From IMG/VR virus record IMGVR_UViG_3300025652_000126, positions 1 through 47,764 of that record: a stretch of DNA of 47,764 nt. One strand, 5' to 3'. This document shows, piece after piece, positions 36,901 to 42,936 of this stretch. Every line of letters begins with the position of its first letter. Within the stretch, counting starts at the first letter, position 1. The stretch comes from a virus. The notes beneath the pieces are model-generated. The model saw only the letters and a program-made list of their open reading frames with translations, searched no databases and was not told where the DNA came from. The translations under genes were made by a program, and so were the position numbers.

Positions 36901-37662
36901 ATATTAGCGTTTCAAAACACGCCGTCTCAGTACGCTAGATTAATTAAAAAAGCAGGTTTAGATTTAATAAACAGAAGAAAAGCGCCTGGTTATACTACTC
37001 AATGGCAAAGCGATATGTCTAACATATCAAGAATAATGTATTACACAGCCGTTCAAAACGCTATATTCTATACTTTGCAGACAGGTTTGTTTGCGATGAT
37101 GTTTAGTGATGATCCGCAAGACGAAGAGTTTTTTGCCAAAAAAAGAGATAGAATTTTAAACGGAACTATAGACAGTATACTTAGAGGCTCAGGCGTTGGT
37201 GGCGCTGTTATATCTACTATTAAGAACGCTGCTATTAAAATGCACGAGCAAAACAAGTTAGAGTCTTGGCAAAAAGAAGACAATGCTTTAATGATGGAGC
37301 TATTACAATTATCACCGCCGATAGGTATTAAAGCAAGAAAACTACGATCAGCTGAAAGAGAACTAATATTTAACGCTAAAGAAATAGAAGAAACCAGCCT
37401 GCTAGATATAAACAATCCTATCTATACAGCCGGAGCTTTAGCCGTAGAAGCTACTACAAACTTACCTACAGCTAGAGCGCAAACAAAATCACAAAACATT
37501 GAAGATGCTATGAATAATGAATTTACTTGGTGGCAAAGATTAGCTATGGGTCTTGGTTGGAGTAAGTGGAACTTAGGCGCTACTGAAAAAGAGCTTGAAG
37601 TAGAAAAGAAAAGATCTAGAAAATCATCTAGAGGCCGCGGAAGTAGAAGTAGAAGTAGATAG
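30919..37662 (+). CDS. Giant polyvalent-type virion protein with HExxH and HAD domains
   Basis: A 2247-residue protein, probably packaged and ejected into the host with the DNA. Seen in order: a short N-terminal domain; Gly/Ala-rich hydrophobic segments at about 173-205 and 250-265 that could insert into a membrane; a zincin motif His488-Glu-Leu-Leu-His492 with EHRDEYF downstream; long helical regions; a HAD-type phosphohydrolase domain at about 1395-1555 with DFDET (Asp1397, Asp1399), Thr1476 in VLTAR, Lys1513 and Asp1532-Asp1533 in FVDDA; then a helical C-terminal region with a hydrophobic stretch near 2045-2062 and an Arg/Ser tail. Segments beginning FSK or FSR separate domains. This agrees with phage polyvalent proteins that carry several effector domains. 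Substrates are unknown. Confidence 0.8.
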   Translation: MFEINGKSYSIEQLQDAANRQGVDFGLYLEKMKEQGLVEKQVGLPQDPTASQEDMGSQLDDGSSESVSWFDQTWFGRGFRAASTTGEATDLMAENFSNVDIEKVRDFIAAKEDEAKNYVPSERMQKFQKQYVKEGKTWSAFFRGVKNQPGLLPELFVQSLGTQVGTAFDAPESLAAAGTGAIAGAAIGAAPGAIAGAMGGLATSMEAALTFGELIEKELKLEGKEFTDENIKALLEGPKGQKIRNRSIGRGLAIGSIEGLTGGLAGKVAATTKQVVKGARKSTLAAATTGTTVEAVGGGAGEVAGRVAAGQDMDAAEIGFEAITGTVTAPVNVGYALATAKAPVYKINGETVTYEQVKDFVDTADDVDVATADIQMENDFTGLGKKATAKQEAARAGIALSGDVETIGLVDEAIAEKDYKANMEFAKKHSKLYGLDFTELTQEQMEQRFPDKTSKELSETPGTILDSEIVINKDAAKKKLYGDNAGNHELLHGIIKASGQKGRITDKTISEFLNIIGEENAGLIQKRIDENYGQDYMSEHRDEYFTIFSDLIANEEVKFNDSVFTKIQDFVRRLFANLGLADVDFTSGKGAYNFLKDYNKSIHKGALSKGVTKATKGDVTFDEAQFSRVYQEVEALKEDLIDPETKESTAFIAADTLKNEVDRILPTIEGITKEDRADIVQNFVTSERGLFGLLKKYNPNRNDSIMGYLNSTTPAGKLLQARLQEFYKDNPRFGNIFQTTTDEAVASKVEKQTAIIDTDSSQQAEQKRTKIDILDFAETRKVSDKIKSTVKVKEGDNFKDISSKYAGKVGEMIFNVPAKKIMEGGANLVPTTKVKEGMALPSEALNIQRVFSAEQNLSNFVKTLPLYNVSEPTAEINKAGESIDVSRDTYGIAIGLKGLPLDYFYEDFTDPSGVMTSPSGRSRGLKSQTPVKKLKQKFVNPTKEVVDQLKKDIGITPAGQQNLYDRNIGQLLKGLAKVYSINASLSAAQRNQEAKLKDATPQEAKAIKQQTADITAAQSKAAFSKSVKDVISIKSLFELETKGIDKLLNSLGVDPTFKLTKEEGREGFIKAIQEELLPLMPRAFWFGPDSTVFTASNKTYGLSMSTTDGKRKNKNNEYKKPEEAKAYNDFRDRLKALSKLPDSSFGKPIIVDGKEIDFSISSYDTMFSDVAKIKKKIKNGDIKAWNEKVGLIHREMWSRFNKAINKGGQVNSKTAAAIGTYLKLVGSDTNHWHKLGAQFAGYSKAITGTRFEYEHAMPATAAYLYLMDAAIGDSNFKASYDLVIENYKLISLDKAMDKKLTSVGLQRRMPVGWDLIENNWWNRYFNSDVSKVSGGISPNSLITIDGKTFGQEFQVNAEGKSIALKDNASRTVKFSKAITNARSSSSETKSRGMSTFDFDETLIIDGKNFVTATKGDDVVKIPSDKWPIDGPTYAQEGYTFDFSDFANVRGGKQGPLLQKMKNQIRKYGPSNVFVLTARMQEAAGPIHKWLQSQGINIPLENITGLGRSEGDAKAQWFVEKYAEGYNDMYFVDDALPNVKAVKHVFDQLDIKGKSVQAKMQFSKSMDDRFNSILEEVKNIDANKRFSESKARKRGKGEGRFRYFIPPSHEDFVGLLYNFMGKGKRGNQHRDFFEKSLIQPLNRAYRELNSAKQAISNDYKALLKQYPGMRKRLTTKTPDGDYLLSDAVRVYLWSKFDLDIPGMTKTDKADLARVVLNDKDLLTFAESLAVISRVEEGYVKPGESWEIGDITTDLQDATGRVGRGKFFQEFIENADIIFSTENLNKIEAAYGTNFREALEDVLYRTKNGTNRPTGKNRLVNRFLDYINGSVGATMFFNSRSAVLQQLSMVNFLNYGDNNIFKAAVAFGNQKQFWADYVTIFNSDMLKQRRAGRAFDLNANEIAAQVSKSKQPIRALIKYLLNLGFTPTQLADSNAIALGGATFYRNRIKTYLSQGLSEQEAQAKAFDDFQEIAEATQQSARPDMLSQQQASPLGRVILAFQNTPSQYARLIKKAGLDLINRRKAPGYTTQWQSDMSNISRIMYYTAVQNAIFYTLQTGLFAMMFSDDPQDEEFFAKKRDRILNGTIDSILRGSGVGGAVISTIKNAAIKMHEQNKLESWQKEDNALMMELLQLSPPIGIKARKLRSAERELIFNAKEIEETSLLDINNPIYTAGALAVEATTNLPTARAQTKSQNIEDAMNNEFTWWQRLAMGLGWSKWNLGATEKELEVEKKRSRKSSRGRGSRSRSR

Positions 37663-37698
37663 CAGTAAAATAAAGCAAAAACAAGTAATATATAGACT

Positions 37699-38058
37699 AT
37701 GGCTTATATCCAAAAAAACAATCCACTTGCAGTTACTTCTTGCGGCAGACGCAGGGCTGGAGGTATAGGCTCTGGCTTTAAGATGTCAGAAGAAGATTCG
37801 CCAATGCAAAAGCGGTTGAGAAAAACAACTAAGGGTAAAGGTAGAAACTTTAGAACAGCCAAGGAAGGCGCTGGCATGACTTCTAAGGGAGTTAAAGAGT
37901 ATAGACGCAAAAACCCAGGTAGTAAGCTAAAAACAGCTGTTACAGGCAAAGTTAAACCTGGCAGCAAAGCAGCTAAGCGTAGAAAATCATTTTGCGCAAG
38001 ATCAAAAGGTTGGACTGGCGAAAGAGGTAAAGCTGCTAGACGTAGATGGAAATGTTAA
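37699..38058 (+). CDS. Small basic protein, DUF6321-like
   Basis: A 119-residue, very Lys/Arg-rich protein. The C-terminal half (GVKEYRRKNPGSKLKTAVTG, KPGSKAAKRRKSFCARSKGW, ending ARRRWKC) matches a motif known to me from cyanophage and giant-virus proteins and named DUF6321. The two Cys and conserved Trp/Arg suggest a small DNA- or capsid-associated fold. It starts the block of small genes after the giant virion protein. A nucleic-acid-binding role inside the capsid is inferred from charge. The family name is from memory and was not searched. Confidence 0.7.
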   Translation: MAYIQKNNPLAVTSCGRRRAGGIGSGFKMSEEDSPMQKRLRKTTKGKGRNFRTAKEGAGMTSKGVKEYRRKNPGSKLKTAVTGKVKPGSKAAKRRKSFCARSKGWTGERGKAARRRWKC

Positions 38059-38068
38059 AAATATAGAT

Positions 38069-38323
38069 ATGGGATACGTAAGTGCAGCACAAAGAAAAGC
38101 CGTGTGGGCTAGTAAAAAAGATGGTGGCAAAGGAAATCCAAATAAGAAAAGCCCTAACAAAGCGTTAGGTGTAAAAACAATTGGAGAAAAAAGCCCTATG
38201 CTAGGTAAAATTAGCGCTAGTTGTAAAGCTAGAGCTAAAAAGAAATTTAAAGTTTGGCCTAGTGCTTATGCTTCAGGTTGGGGTGTAAGATGTACTAGAG
38301 GAGATTTTAAAAAGAAAAAGTAA
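38069..38323 (+). CDS. Small basic Cys/Trp-motif protein
   Basis: An 84-residue basic protein. The C-terminal motif CKARAKKKFKVWPSAYASGW, then GVRCTR, is a recurring small domain in large marine phages and giant viruses, often beside the other two basic domains of this block. Ends in Lys-rich KKKK. Its stop overlaps the next start as TAATG, so translation is likely coupled to the phosphatase gene. No enzymatic motif. Probably a DNA-associated or virion protein; the two Cys might bind metal but only one pair is present. Confidence 0.65.
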   Translation: MGYVSAAQRKAVWASKKDGGKGNPNKKSPNKALGVKTIGEKSPMLGKISASCKARAKKKFKVWPSAYASGWGVRCTRGDFKKKK

Positions 38324-38865
38324 TGTTTAAGGACTTTGACATATCTTCATTCAAAAAGATGAAGCCACCAGGCGACAATACTTTTGATACGATGCAAGAG
38401 ATCAAAGAACTTGAAAGCATACCGCTAAACAAAAAGTTTGTGAAAGACAACGATGACATTGAGGCTGCTTTTAAAAAAACAGCTAAAGACAGCGGTGTTA
38501 AAGATTATGATTCTAAGGTTGCAGCAAAACTCATAACTGACTCTGCACCTATTATAATAGAGTTAAAAAAACATTTCAACAGACCAAGACCTAAAACTAT
38601 AGCTAAAAAAATGAATATCAATATGAAAGATATTGAAATGGAATCAATGAAAACACCATCGTACCCATCAGGACACTCAGTGCAAGGCATATTAATAGCT
38701 AAAGCTCTTGGTGATAAATACCCTAAAGCTAAATCAGCCTTTAATAAAACCGGCGAAAATATATCTTATAGTAGACGGGTTGCTCATGCGCACTATAAGT
38801 CAGATAGTAAAATGGGCGAGAAATTAGGTAACTCAATGTATAAACACATTAAAAACAAAATTTAA
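38323..38865 (+). CDS. PAP2-family (acid-phosphatase-like) phosphatase
   Basis: A 180-residue protein with all three motifs of the PAP2/class A acid phosphatase superfamily: K-x6-R-P at Lys82-Arg89-Pro90 (KKHFNRPRP), PSGH at 115-118, and S-R-x5-H-x3-D at Ser150 to Asp161 (SRRVAHAHYKSD). His118 is the expected acid and His157 the nucleophile. Unlike most members it has neither signal peptide nor membrane spans, so it would act in the cytoplasm or the virion on a soluble phosphoester. It lies inside the block of small basic genes. Likely substrates (nucleotides, inositol- or lipid-type phosphates) cannot be chosen from the sequence. Confidence 0.85.
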   Translation: MFKDFDISSFKKMKPPGDNTFDTMQEIKELESIPLNKKFVKDNDDIEAAFKKTAKDSGVKDYDSKVAAKLITDSAPIIIELKKHFNRPRPKTIAKKMNINMKDIEMESMKTPSYPSGHSVQGILIAKALGDKYPKAKSAFNKTGENISYSRRVAHAHYKSDSKMGEKLGNSMYKHIKNKI

Positions 38866-38866
38866 A

Positions 38867-39118
38867 ATGAAAAAAGCACCTGCAAAAATGAAAAAAGGTC
38901 CAATGAAAATGGCTAAAAAGTCGCCTGCAAAATTAAACAAAGGTTTTGAAGCTCTTCCAAAAAACGTTCAAGCTAAAATCAAAAAAGAGTCAGACTCTGT
39001 AGCTAAGATGAAAAAGTCTGCAATGAAGATGAAAAAGGAGTCTATGGCTATGATGAAAAAAGCTGCGATGAAAATGAAAAAAGTTTCAGCTATGAAAATG
39101 AAAATGAAGAAAAAGTAA
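38867..39118 (+). CDS. Lys/Met-rich low-complexity protein
   Basis: An 83-residue protein of which by hand count about 30 residues are Lys and 15 Met. It is built from short units such as MKKAPAKMKKGP, SAMKMKKES and AAMKMKK, flanking a less repetitive centre (GFEALPKNVQAKIKKESDS). Strongly basic, like histone H1-like and phage core proteins. The gene starts one base after the phosphatase stop and its stop directly abuts the next start. A DNA-condensing role in the virion or the cell is likely from composition only; metal binding by the many Met is an alternative. Confidence 0.6.
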   Translation: MKKAPAKMKKGPMKMAKKSPAKLNKGFEALPKNVQAKIKKESDSVAKMKKSAMKMKKESMAMMKKAAMKMKKVSAMKMKMKKK

Positions 39119-39487
39119 ATGTACGACATTAAGTCTAAGTTTAAGAGTAGTCCACTGCCTTGTTGGAGCGGTTACGAAAGAGTACCTGGAACTGCCGAAG
39201 GTAGCAAAGGTAGCTGTCGTAAGTCTTCGCCTGCAACTAAAAAGCAAAAAGGCGGTGGCACTCGAAAAACTTGTTTACCTGCAGCTAAAATAGCTAGCAT
39301 GAGCAAGAAGGAAAGACAAAGACTTGTAAGCGCTAAACAAAAATCTGGTAAAGCTGGAAAATACAAAAGGTCTTCAAAAACTAACGTAAAAGGAGCTCGT
39401 AAAAAAGGAGCTACACTAAGAGATTGGTTTAAAAAAGAAGACTGGAGACAGGTTAACAACCCCAGCAAAAAATGTGGTGAGAAATAA
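39119..39487 (+). CDS. Small basic protein, DUF5872-like
   Basis: A 122-residue basic protein. The N-terminus has LPCWSGYERVPGT; the C-terminal two thirds read TRKTCLPAAKIASMSKKERQ, then KAGKYKRSSKTNVKGARKKG and LRDWFKKEDWRQV, ending in PSKKCGEK. This ordered set matches the DUF5872 motif that I associate with giant-virus and large-phage proteins. Start abuts the stop of the Lys/Met-rich gene and its stop overlaps the next start. With the two other basic Cys/Trp-motif proteins it forms a set that may bind DNA in the virion. Name from memory. Confidence 0.7.
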   Translation: MYDIKSKFKSSPLPCWSGYERVPGTAEGSKGSCRKSSPATKKQKGGGTRKTCLPAAKIASMSKKERQRLVSAKQKSGKAGKYKRSSKTNVKGARKKGATLRDWFKKEDWRQVNNPSKKCGEK

Positions 39488-39762
39488 TGGCTAAAGAATT
39501 AAACGAAAATACTAGTTTTAAAATTAGTATACAGACTCTAATAGGTATAGGATTTGGTATGGCAACTATTATAAGCATGTGGTTTGTTTTACAAGCTGAC
39601 ATTGCTGAAGCTAAAGAACTTCCAAAACCAGATATAACTCGCATGGAGTTTAACATGAAAGACGAAAACATACGTAATACTATTATAGAAACTAGAGATG
39701 ACGTCAAGAAGTTAGAAGAGCGTATGATACGTATGGAAGATAAAATCGATGCGCTAAAATAA
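39487..39762 (+). CDS. Single-span membrane protein with coiled coil
   Basis: A 91-residue protein: a short polar N-terminus, a hydrophobic segment at about residues 14-35 (IQTLIGIGFGMATIISMWFV), a linker with KELPKPD, then a charged coiled-coil helix (RNTIIETRDDVKKLEERMIR) to the C-terminus. Probably anchored in the inner membrane with the helix in the periplasm. Size and layout resemble inner-membrane spanins or holin accessory proteins; without an outer spanin this is a guess. It begins the chain of envelope-directed genes and overlaps the next gene as TAATG. Confidence 0.65.
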   Translation: MAKELNENTSFKISIQTLIGIGFGMATIISMWFVLQADIAEAKELPKPDITRMEFNMKDENIRNTIIETRDDVKKLEERMIRMEDKIDALK

Positions 39763-40085
39763 TGAAAGCGCTACTAACTACAATACTGCTTTTAATTTGT
39801 GCTACGGCCTATTGTCAAATTGAAGCGGTTCACTTTAACGCCGGCTGGAACGACGCCAACGACGTTGAGTGGTTTTCTAAAATAAAAGACTGCGATACTA
39901 AAAGCTTGTTGATAGAAGATGACAACAATCAAGGCGAATATGAGATCGCAATAGTACCAACAATAGTAATATTTGATGATGGAGAAGAAGTTAAAAGATT
40001 TCAAGCAGACCTTAGTTTCAAAATGGTTGCAACTAAAGAAGAAGTTAAAGAATATATTGAAGAACTTATAATAAGCAAATTTTAA
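39762..40085 (+). CDS. Secreted thioredoxin-fold protein without CxxC
   Basis: A 107-residue protein with a signal peptide (MKALLTTILLLICATAYC, cleavage probably before Gln19). The mature part has a thioredoxin layout: AVHFNAGWNDANDVEWF, where thioredoxins have a strand then WCGPC, a DCDTKSLLIE strand, the cis-proline loop IVPTIVIF with Pro66, DDGEEVKRFQ, and a closing helix. The CxxC pair is missing (replaced by WNDAN); the only mature Cys is Cys44, so it cannot act as a disulfide oxidoreductase. It would work in the periplasm as a binding or scaffold protein, or as an inhibitor of host redox folding. Overlaps both neighbours by one base. Confidence 0.7.
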   Translation: MKALLTTILLLICATAYCQIEAVHFNAGWNDANDVEWFSKIKDCDTKSLLIEDDNNQGEYEIAIVPTIVIFDDGEEVKRFQADLSFKMVATKEEVKEYIEELIISKF

Positions 40086-41890
40086 TGAAATATTTAATCA
40101 CACTATTATTATGTGTTAATATAGCGTTTGCGCAATGCCCTAACGGCACGTACGTAAATATAATTATTAATCCTGACCAATATCCAGAAGAAACTTCTTG
40201 GGCTATTATATCATTGCTAGAAGATACTATTGTTACTGGCGGACCTTATGAAGATATTGTAGATTACCAGCCGCAGGTTATTCAAGTGTGTATACCTAAT
40301 GGAGAGTATTTGTTTAGTATATCTGATTTATATGGTGATGGTGTAGCTGGTAGTATATGGGGTGGACAAGATGGATCATACTACGTAGTTCACTGTGGTG
40401 ATACTATAGTACAGCCGGACTCTGCTAACTTTGGATTTGCTGCATTTCACGGGTTTACACTAGAAGACTGCGCGCCACCACCACCTGTTTTTGGTTGCAT
40501 GAACGAGATGTATGTAGAGTTTTTACCTGAAGCCACTGTAGATACAGGCATGTGCTTTACAGAAAAATTATTTGGCTGTACTGATATAGAAGCTTTTAAT
40601 TACGACAGTATGGCTAACACAGATATACTAACAGATAGCTGCTCTCATACGCTAGAATTAACAGATTTAGCTGGCAATGGTTGGGCTGGATCATATCTAC
40701 AGGTTTATCAAGGTTATAATTTTATAGGTGAGTTTACTTTAGAAGATGGTTTTGATACTACGTTTACTTTTAACTTAAGCATATCAGAGCCTGTAAGAGT
40801 ACAATTTAATATAACTCAACAATCAGATTTTACCGCGGTGCAATGTGGCTATATTCTTTATTCTGAGGAGCATGTTGCTATAGAAATAGAAGGTGGCTTT
40901 GTAAATCCAATACCACCATTTGTATTTTTATTTGCTGAGCTTGAGTGCGGTAACAACTGTATAGAAAAGACCTACGGTTGTATAGACGAAATAGCCTTAA
41001 ACTACAACGACAGTGTAAATACAGATGATGGCAGTTGCTATTATAATCCTGGTTGTACTAACCCTTTATATTTAGAATATGACGCAGCTTATGATTATGA
41101 TGACAGCTCGTGTGCTACACTTATCGCATACGGATGTATGGACTCTACAGCATTTAACTACGATCCATTGGCTAACGTTGAAATACCTGGCTCTTGTATT
41201 GCTATCGTAGAAGGCTGCATGGATGATGACGCCTTCAATTACAACATTAATGCTAATGTTGATGATGGAAGCTGTATACCTTTAATATTTGGATGTATTG
41301 ATCCTACGGCTTTCAACTACTGTGACACATGCAACACTGATAATGGAGGTTGTATACTAACTATTAACGGTTGTACTGATAGTACGGCATTAAATTATAA
41401 CGAAGTTGCAAACACTGATAATGGCTCTTGTATTTATCCGCTGCCTGGTTGTACTGATCCGACCGCTGTTAATTATAACGCAGAGGCTAACGTGCCAGAC
41501 TCTAGCTGCTATTATTCTGCTGATTGCTACGTTGGTGATATATACTACATTCCTAATGCTTGCTTTGAGTGGGTGATAGAAGTAGATCCATATTGCTGTG
41601 ACGATCAGTGGGATTATGCTTGTGACGATTTATACGCCTACTGCCAAGATGGTTGGACTGGACCTACTAGCGTAGAGTCTTTTAGTAGGCTAGGAGTTTT
41701 ACCTTACCCTAATCCTTCTACAGGTTTAGTAAGCTTTAACGCTGAGGTTGATGTGCGAGTGTATAGCATAGAAGGTAAACTTGTTTACGAAGCTGAAAGC
41801 ATTACACAATTAGAGTTAGACAAAGGATTTTACTTAGTTAAAATATCTAAAGATAACTTAAACATAACAACAAAGCTTATTGTACAATGA
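40085..41890 (+). CDS. Secreted GCTD-repeat protein with T9SS sorting domain
   Basis: A 601-residue protein carrying a signal peptide (MKYLITLLLCVNIAFA, cleaved before QC), a Cys-containing beta-domain (YPEETSWAIISL, later ISDLYGDGVAGS), nine repeats of type GCxDxxAxNYxxxAxxDxGSC from residue 137 to about 475 with a second beta-domain (LELTDLAGNGWAGSYLQVY) between repeats two and three, a Cys-rich segment, and at about 535-601 a type A T9SS C-terminal sorting domain: YPNPSTG at 541, RVYSIEGKLVYE, GFYLVKI and TTKLIVQ. Such proteins are exported by Sec, then passed through the outer membrane by the host T9SS and attached to the surface or released. Its placement in a phage late block is unusual. 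It may alter the surface of the infected cell or be released at lysis. Overlaps the next gene as ATGA. Confidence 0.9.
   Translation: MKYLITLLLCVNIAFAQCPNGTYVNIIINPDQYPEETSWAIISLLEDTIVTGGPYEDIVDYQPQVIQVCIPNGEYLFSISDLYGDGVAGSIWGGQDGSYYVVHCGDTIVQPDSANFGFAAFHGFTLEDCAPPPPVFGCMNEMYVEFLPEATVDTGMCFTEKLFGCTDIEAFNYDSMANTDILTDSCSHTLELTDLAGNGWAGSYLQVYQGYNFIGEFTLEDGFDTTFTFNLSISEPVRVQFNITQQSDFTAVQCGYILYSEEHVAIEIEGGFVNPIPPFVFLFAELECGNNCIEKTYGCIDEIALNYNDSVNTDDGSCYYNPGCTNPLYLEYDAAYDYDDSSCATLIAYGCMDSTAFNYDPLANVEIPGSCIAIVEGCMDDDAFNYNINANVDDGSCIPLIFGCIDPTAFNYCDTCNTDNGGCILTINGCTDSTALNYNEVANTDNGSCIYPLPGCTDPTAVNYNAEANVPDSSCYYSADCYVGDIYYIPNACFEWVIEVDPYCCDDQWDYACDDLYAYCQDGWTGPTSVESFSRLGVLPYPNPSTGLVSFNAEVDVRVYSIEGKLVYEAESITQLELDKGFYLVKISKDNLNITTKLIVQ
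40493..41509 (+). repeat. Nine GCTD-type Cys-rich protein repeats
   Basis: Units of about 21 residues begin with G-C-[TMI] and end with [GS]-[SG]-C or a variant; the clearest is GCTDSTALNYNEVANTDNGSC without its last residue. Seven units are nearly tandem at 40976-41509, and two more lie upstream at 40493 and about 40574. The Asp/Asn pattern at the centre and end could bind calcium. Similar arrays are common in secreted marine flavobacterial proteins. Confidence 0.85.
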
Positions 41891-42927
41891 GATATATAGC
41901 AATATTAATATTATTCTTAGCTTCTTGTGCGGCACCTAAAAAGTGTTGTTCACAAATTAAAAAAGCGTTTAAGTTTTCTACATTTTACGTAGCTGCAAAC
42001 GGCGGTACTTCTTTATCAGATGAAGATATATATTCTGTAGACGGTAGTACGCTTGTGTACGACACTATATTTACTCCGTACGATTACTCATTAACTATGG
42101 GTATACGTAGAATAAAAAGATTTGGCTACGAAGGATCAACGCCATTTAAAGATGGTACAGAAACATCGTTTTCAGACGCGGCTAGTGTTGGTAGATCACC
42201 TTTTGAATACTTATTTGAAGTAGATTACAAAAGACAAGAAGGTATAGAGTACTTTGACCAAACGCATTTCTTGCGTTATGTAAAAGATAATTGGCTAGCT
42301 AAAGCCGAGTACATTAAAGATGGTTTTGCAGACATTGAATACTTTGAATCTTCACAGAGACTTAGAGTAGGTAAAGGTAAATTATCGCTTAACCTTGGGG
42401 CCGTGCAAAGACTTGCCGAGCCTTATGGATATGATCCACTTGAAGAGTGGTCGTTTGACAACAATAGAATACACTACACGTGTTTAGCTATTGAAGAGGG
42501 TTATAGCGTCGATGTATATGAATCTGAGTACCGTAATCCTGATGGAGAGATTGTAGCTACTAGCTCAGAAGTATGGAATCAAGTAGTTATGCCTGGTATA
42601 TTAAAAGACTTTGTTGAAGACAAGCGTAAAGAACTACAGAACCAATGGCAACACTCTGTTGTTGTAGGTTTTGACTTTTATCATTACAAGAAAAACTTTT
42701 GGCTACATAGCTGGGGTAACTTAATGCCTTATCATTACAACGATGGTGGAGAGTTTTCTTACCACAACTTTAACGACGGCGAGCAATGGTACGATTATTC
42801 TGGTGGTTTAATATTTGGCTATAAGCTAAACAAAAATTTAGGATGCTTTATAGAGGGCAAATACAACAAGTACTGGAGCAAAGAGTGGTACGACTTTAAG
42901 TGTGGTATTAACTATGTAATCTTTTAA
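41887..42927 (+). CDS. Putative outer-membrane lipoprotein / beta-barrel-like protein
   Basis: A 346-residue protein with a lipoprotein signal: hydrophobic MRYIAILILFLASC, lipobox Leu11-Ala12-Ser13-Cys14. The residues after the Cys (AAPKKCCSQ) lack the acidic export signal of surface-exposed Bacteroidetes lipoproteins, so it may face the periplasm or form a barrel. The rest is rich in alternating aromatic and polar strands (FKFSTFYVAANGGTSLSDED, HSVVVGFDFYHYKKNFWLHS, YDYSGGLIFGYKLNKNLGCF) and ends in Phe (INYVIF), as outer-membrane barrels do. Phage-encoded outer-membrane lipoproteins commonly block receptors against superinfection; this role is inference. Its start overlaps the T9SS gene stop. 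Confidence 0.65.
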   Translation: MRYIAILILFLASCAAPKKCCSQIKKAFKFSTFYVAANGGTSLSDEDIYSVDGSTLVYDTIFTPYDYSLTMGIRRIKRFGYEGSTPFKDGTETSFSDAASVGRSPFEYLFEVDYKRQEGIEYFDQTHFLRYVKDNWLAKAEYIKDGFADIEYFESSQRLRVGKGKLSLNLGAVQRLAEPYGYDPLEEWSFDNNRIHYTCLAIEEGYSVDVYESEYRNPDGEIVATSSEVWNQVVMPGILKDFVEDKRKELQNQWQHSVVVGFDFYHYKKNFWLHSWGNLMPYHYNDGGEFSYHNFNDGEQWYDYSGGLIFGYKLNKNLGCFIEGKYNKYWSKEWYDFKCGINYVIF

Positions 42928-42936
42928 ACGTATAAT

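Noticed and set aside
40085-41890. T9SS gene as evidence of a host-phage junction or prophage edge
   Set aside because: Both sides continue with phage-type genes on the same strand with base overlaps, and no integrase or attachment repeat is visible.
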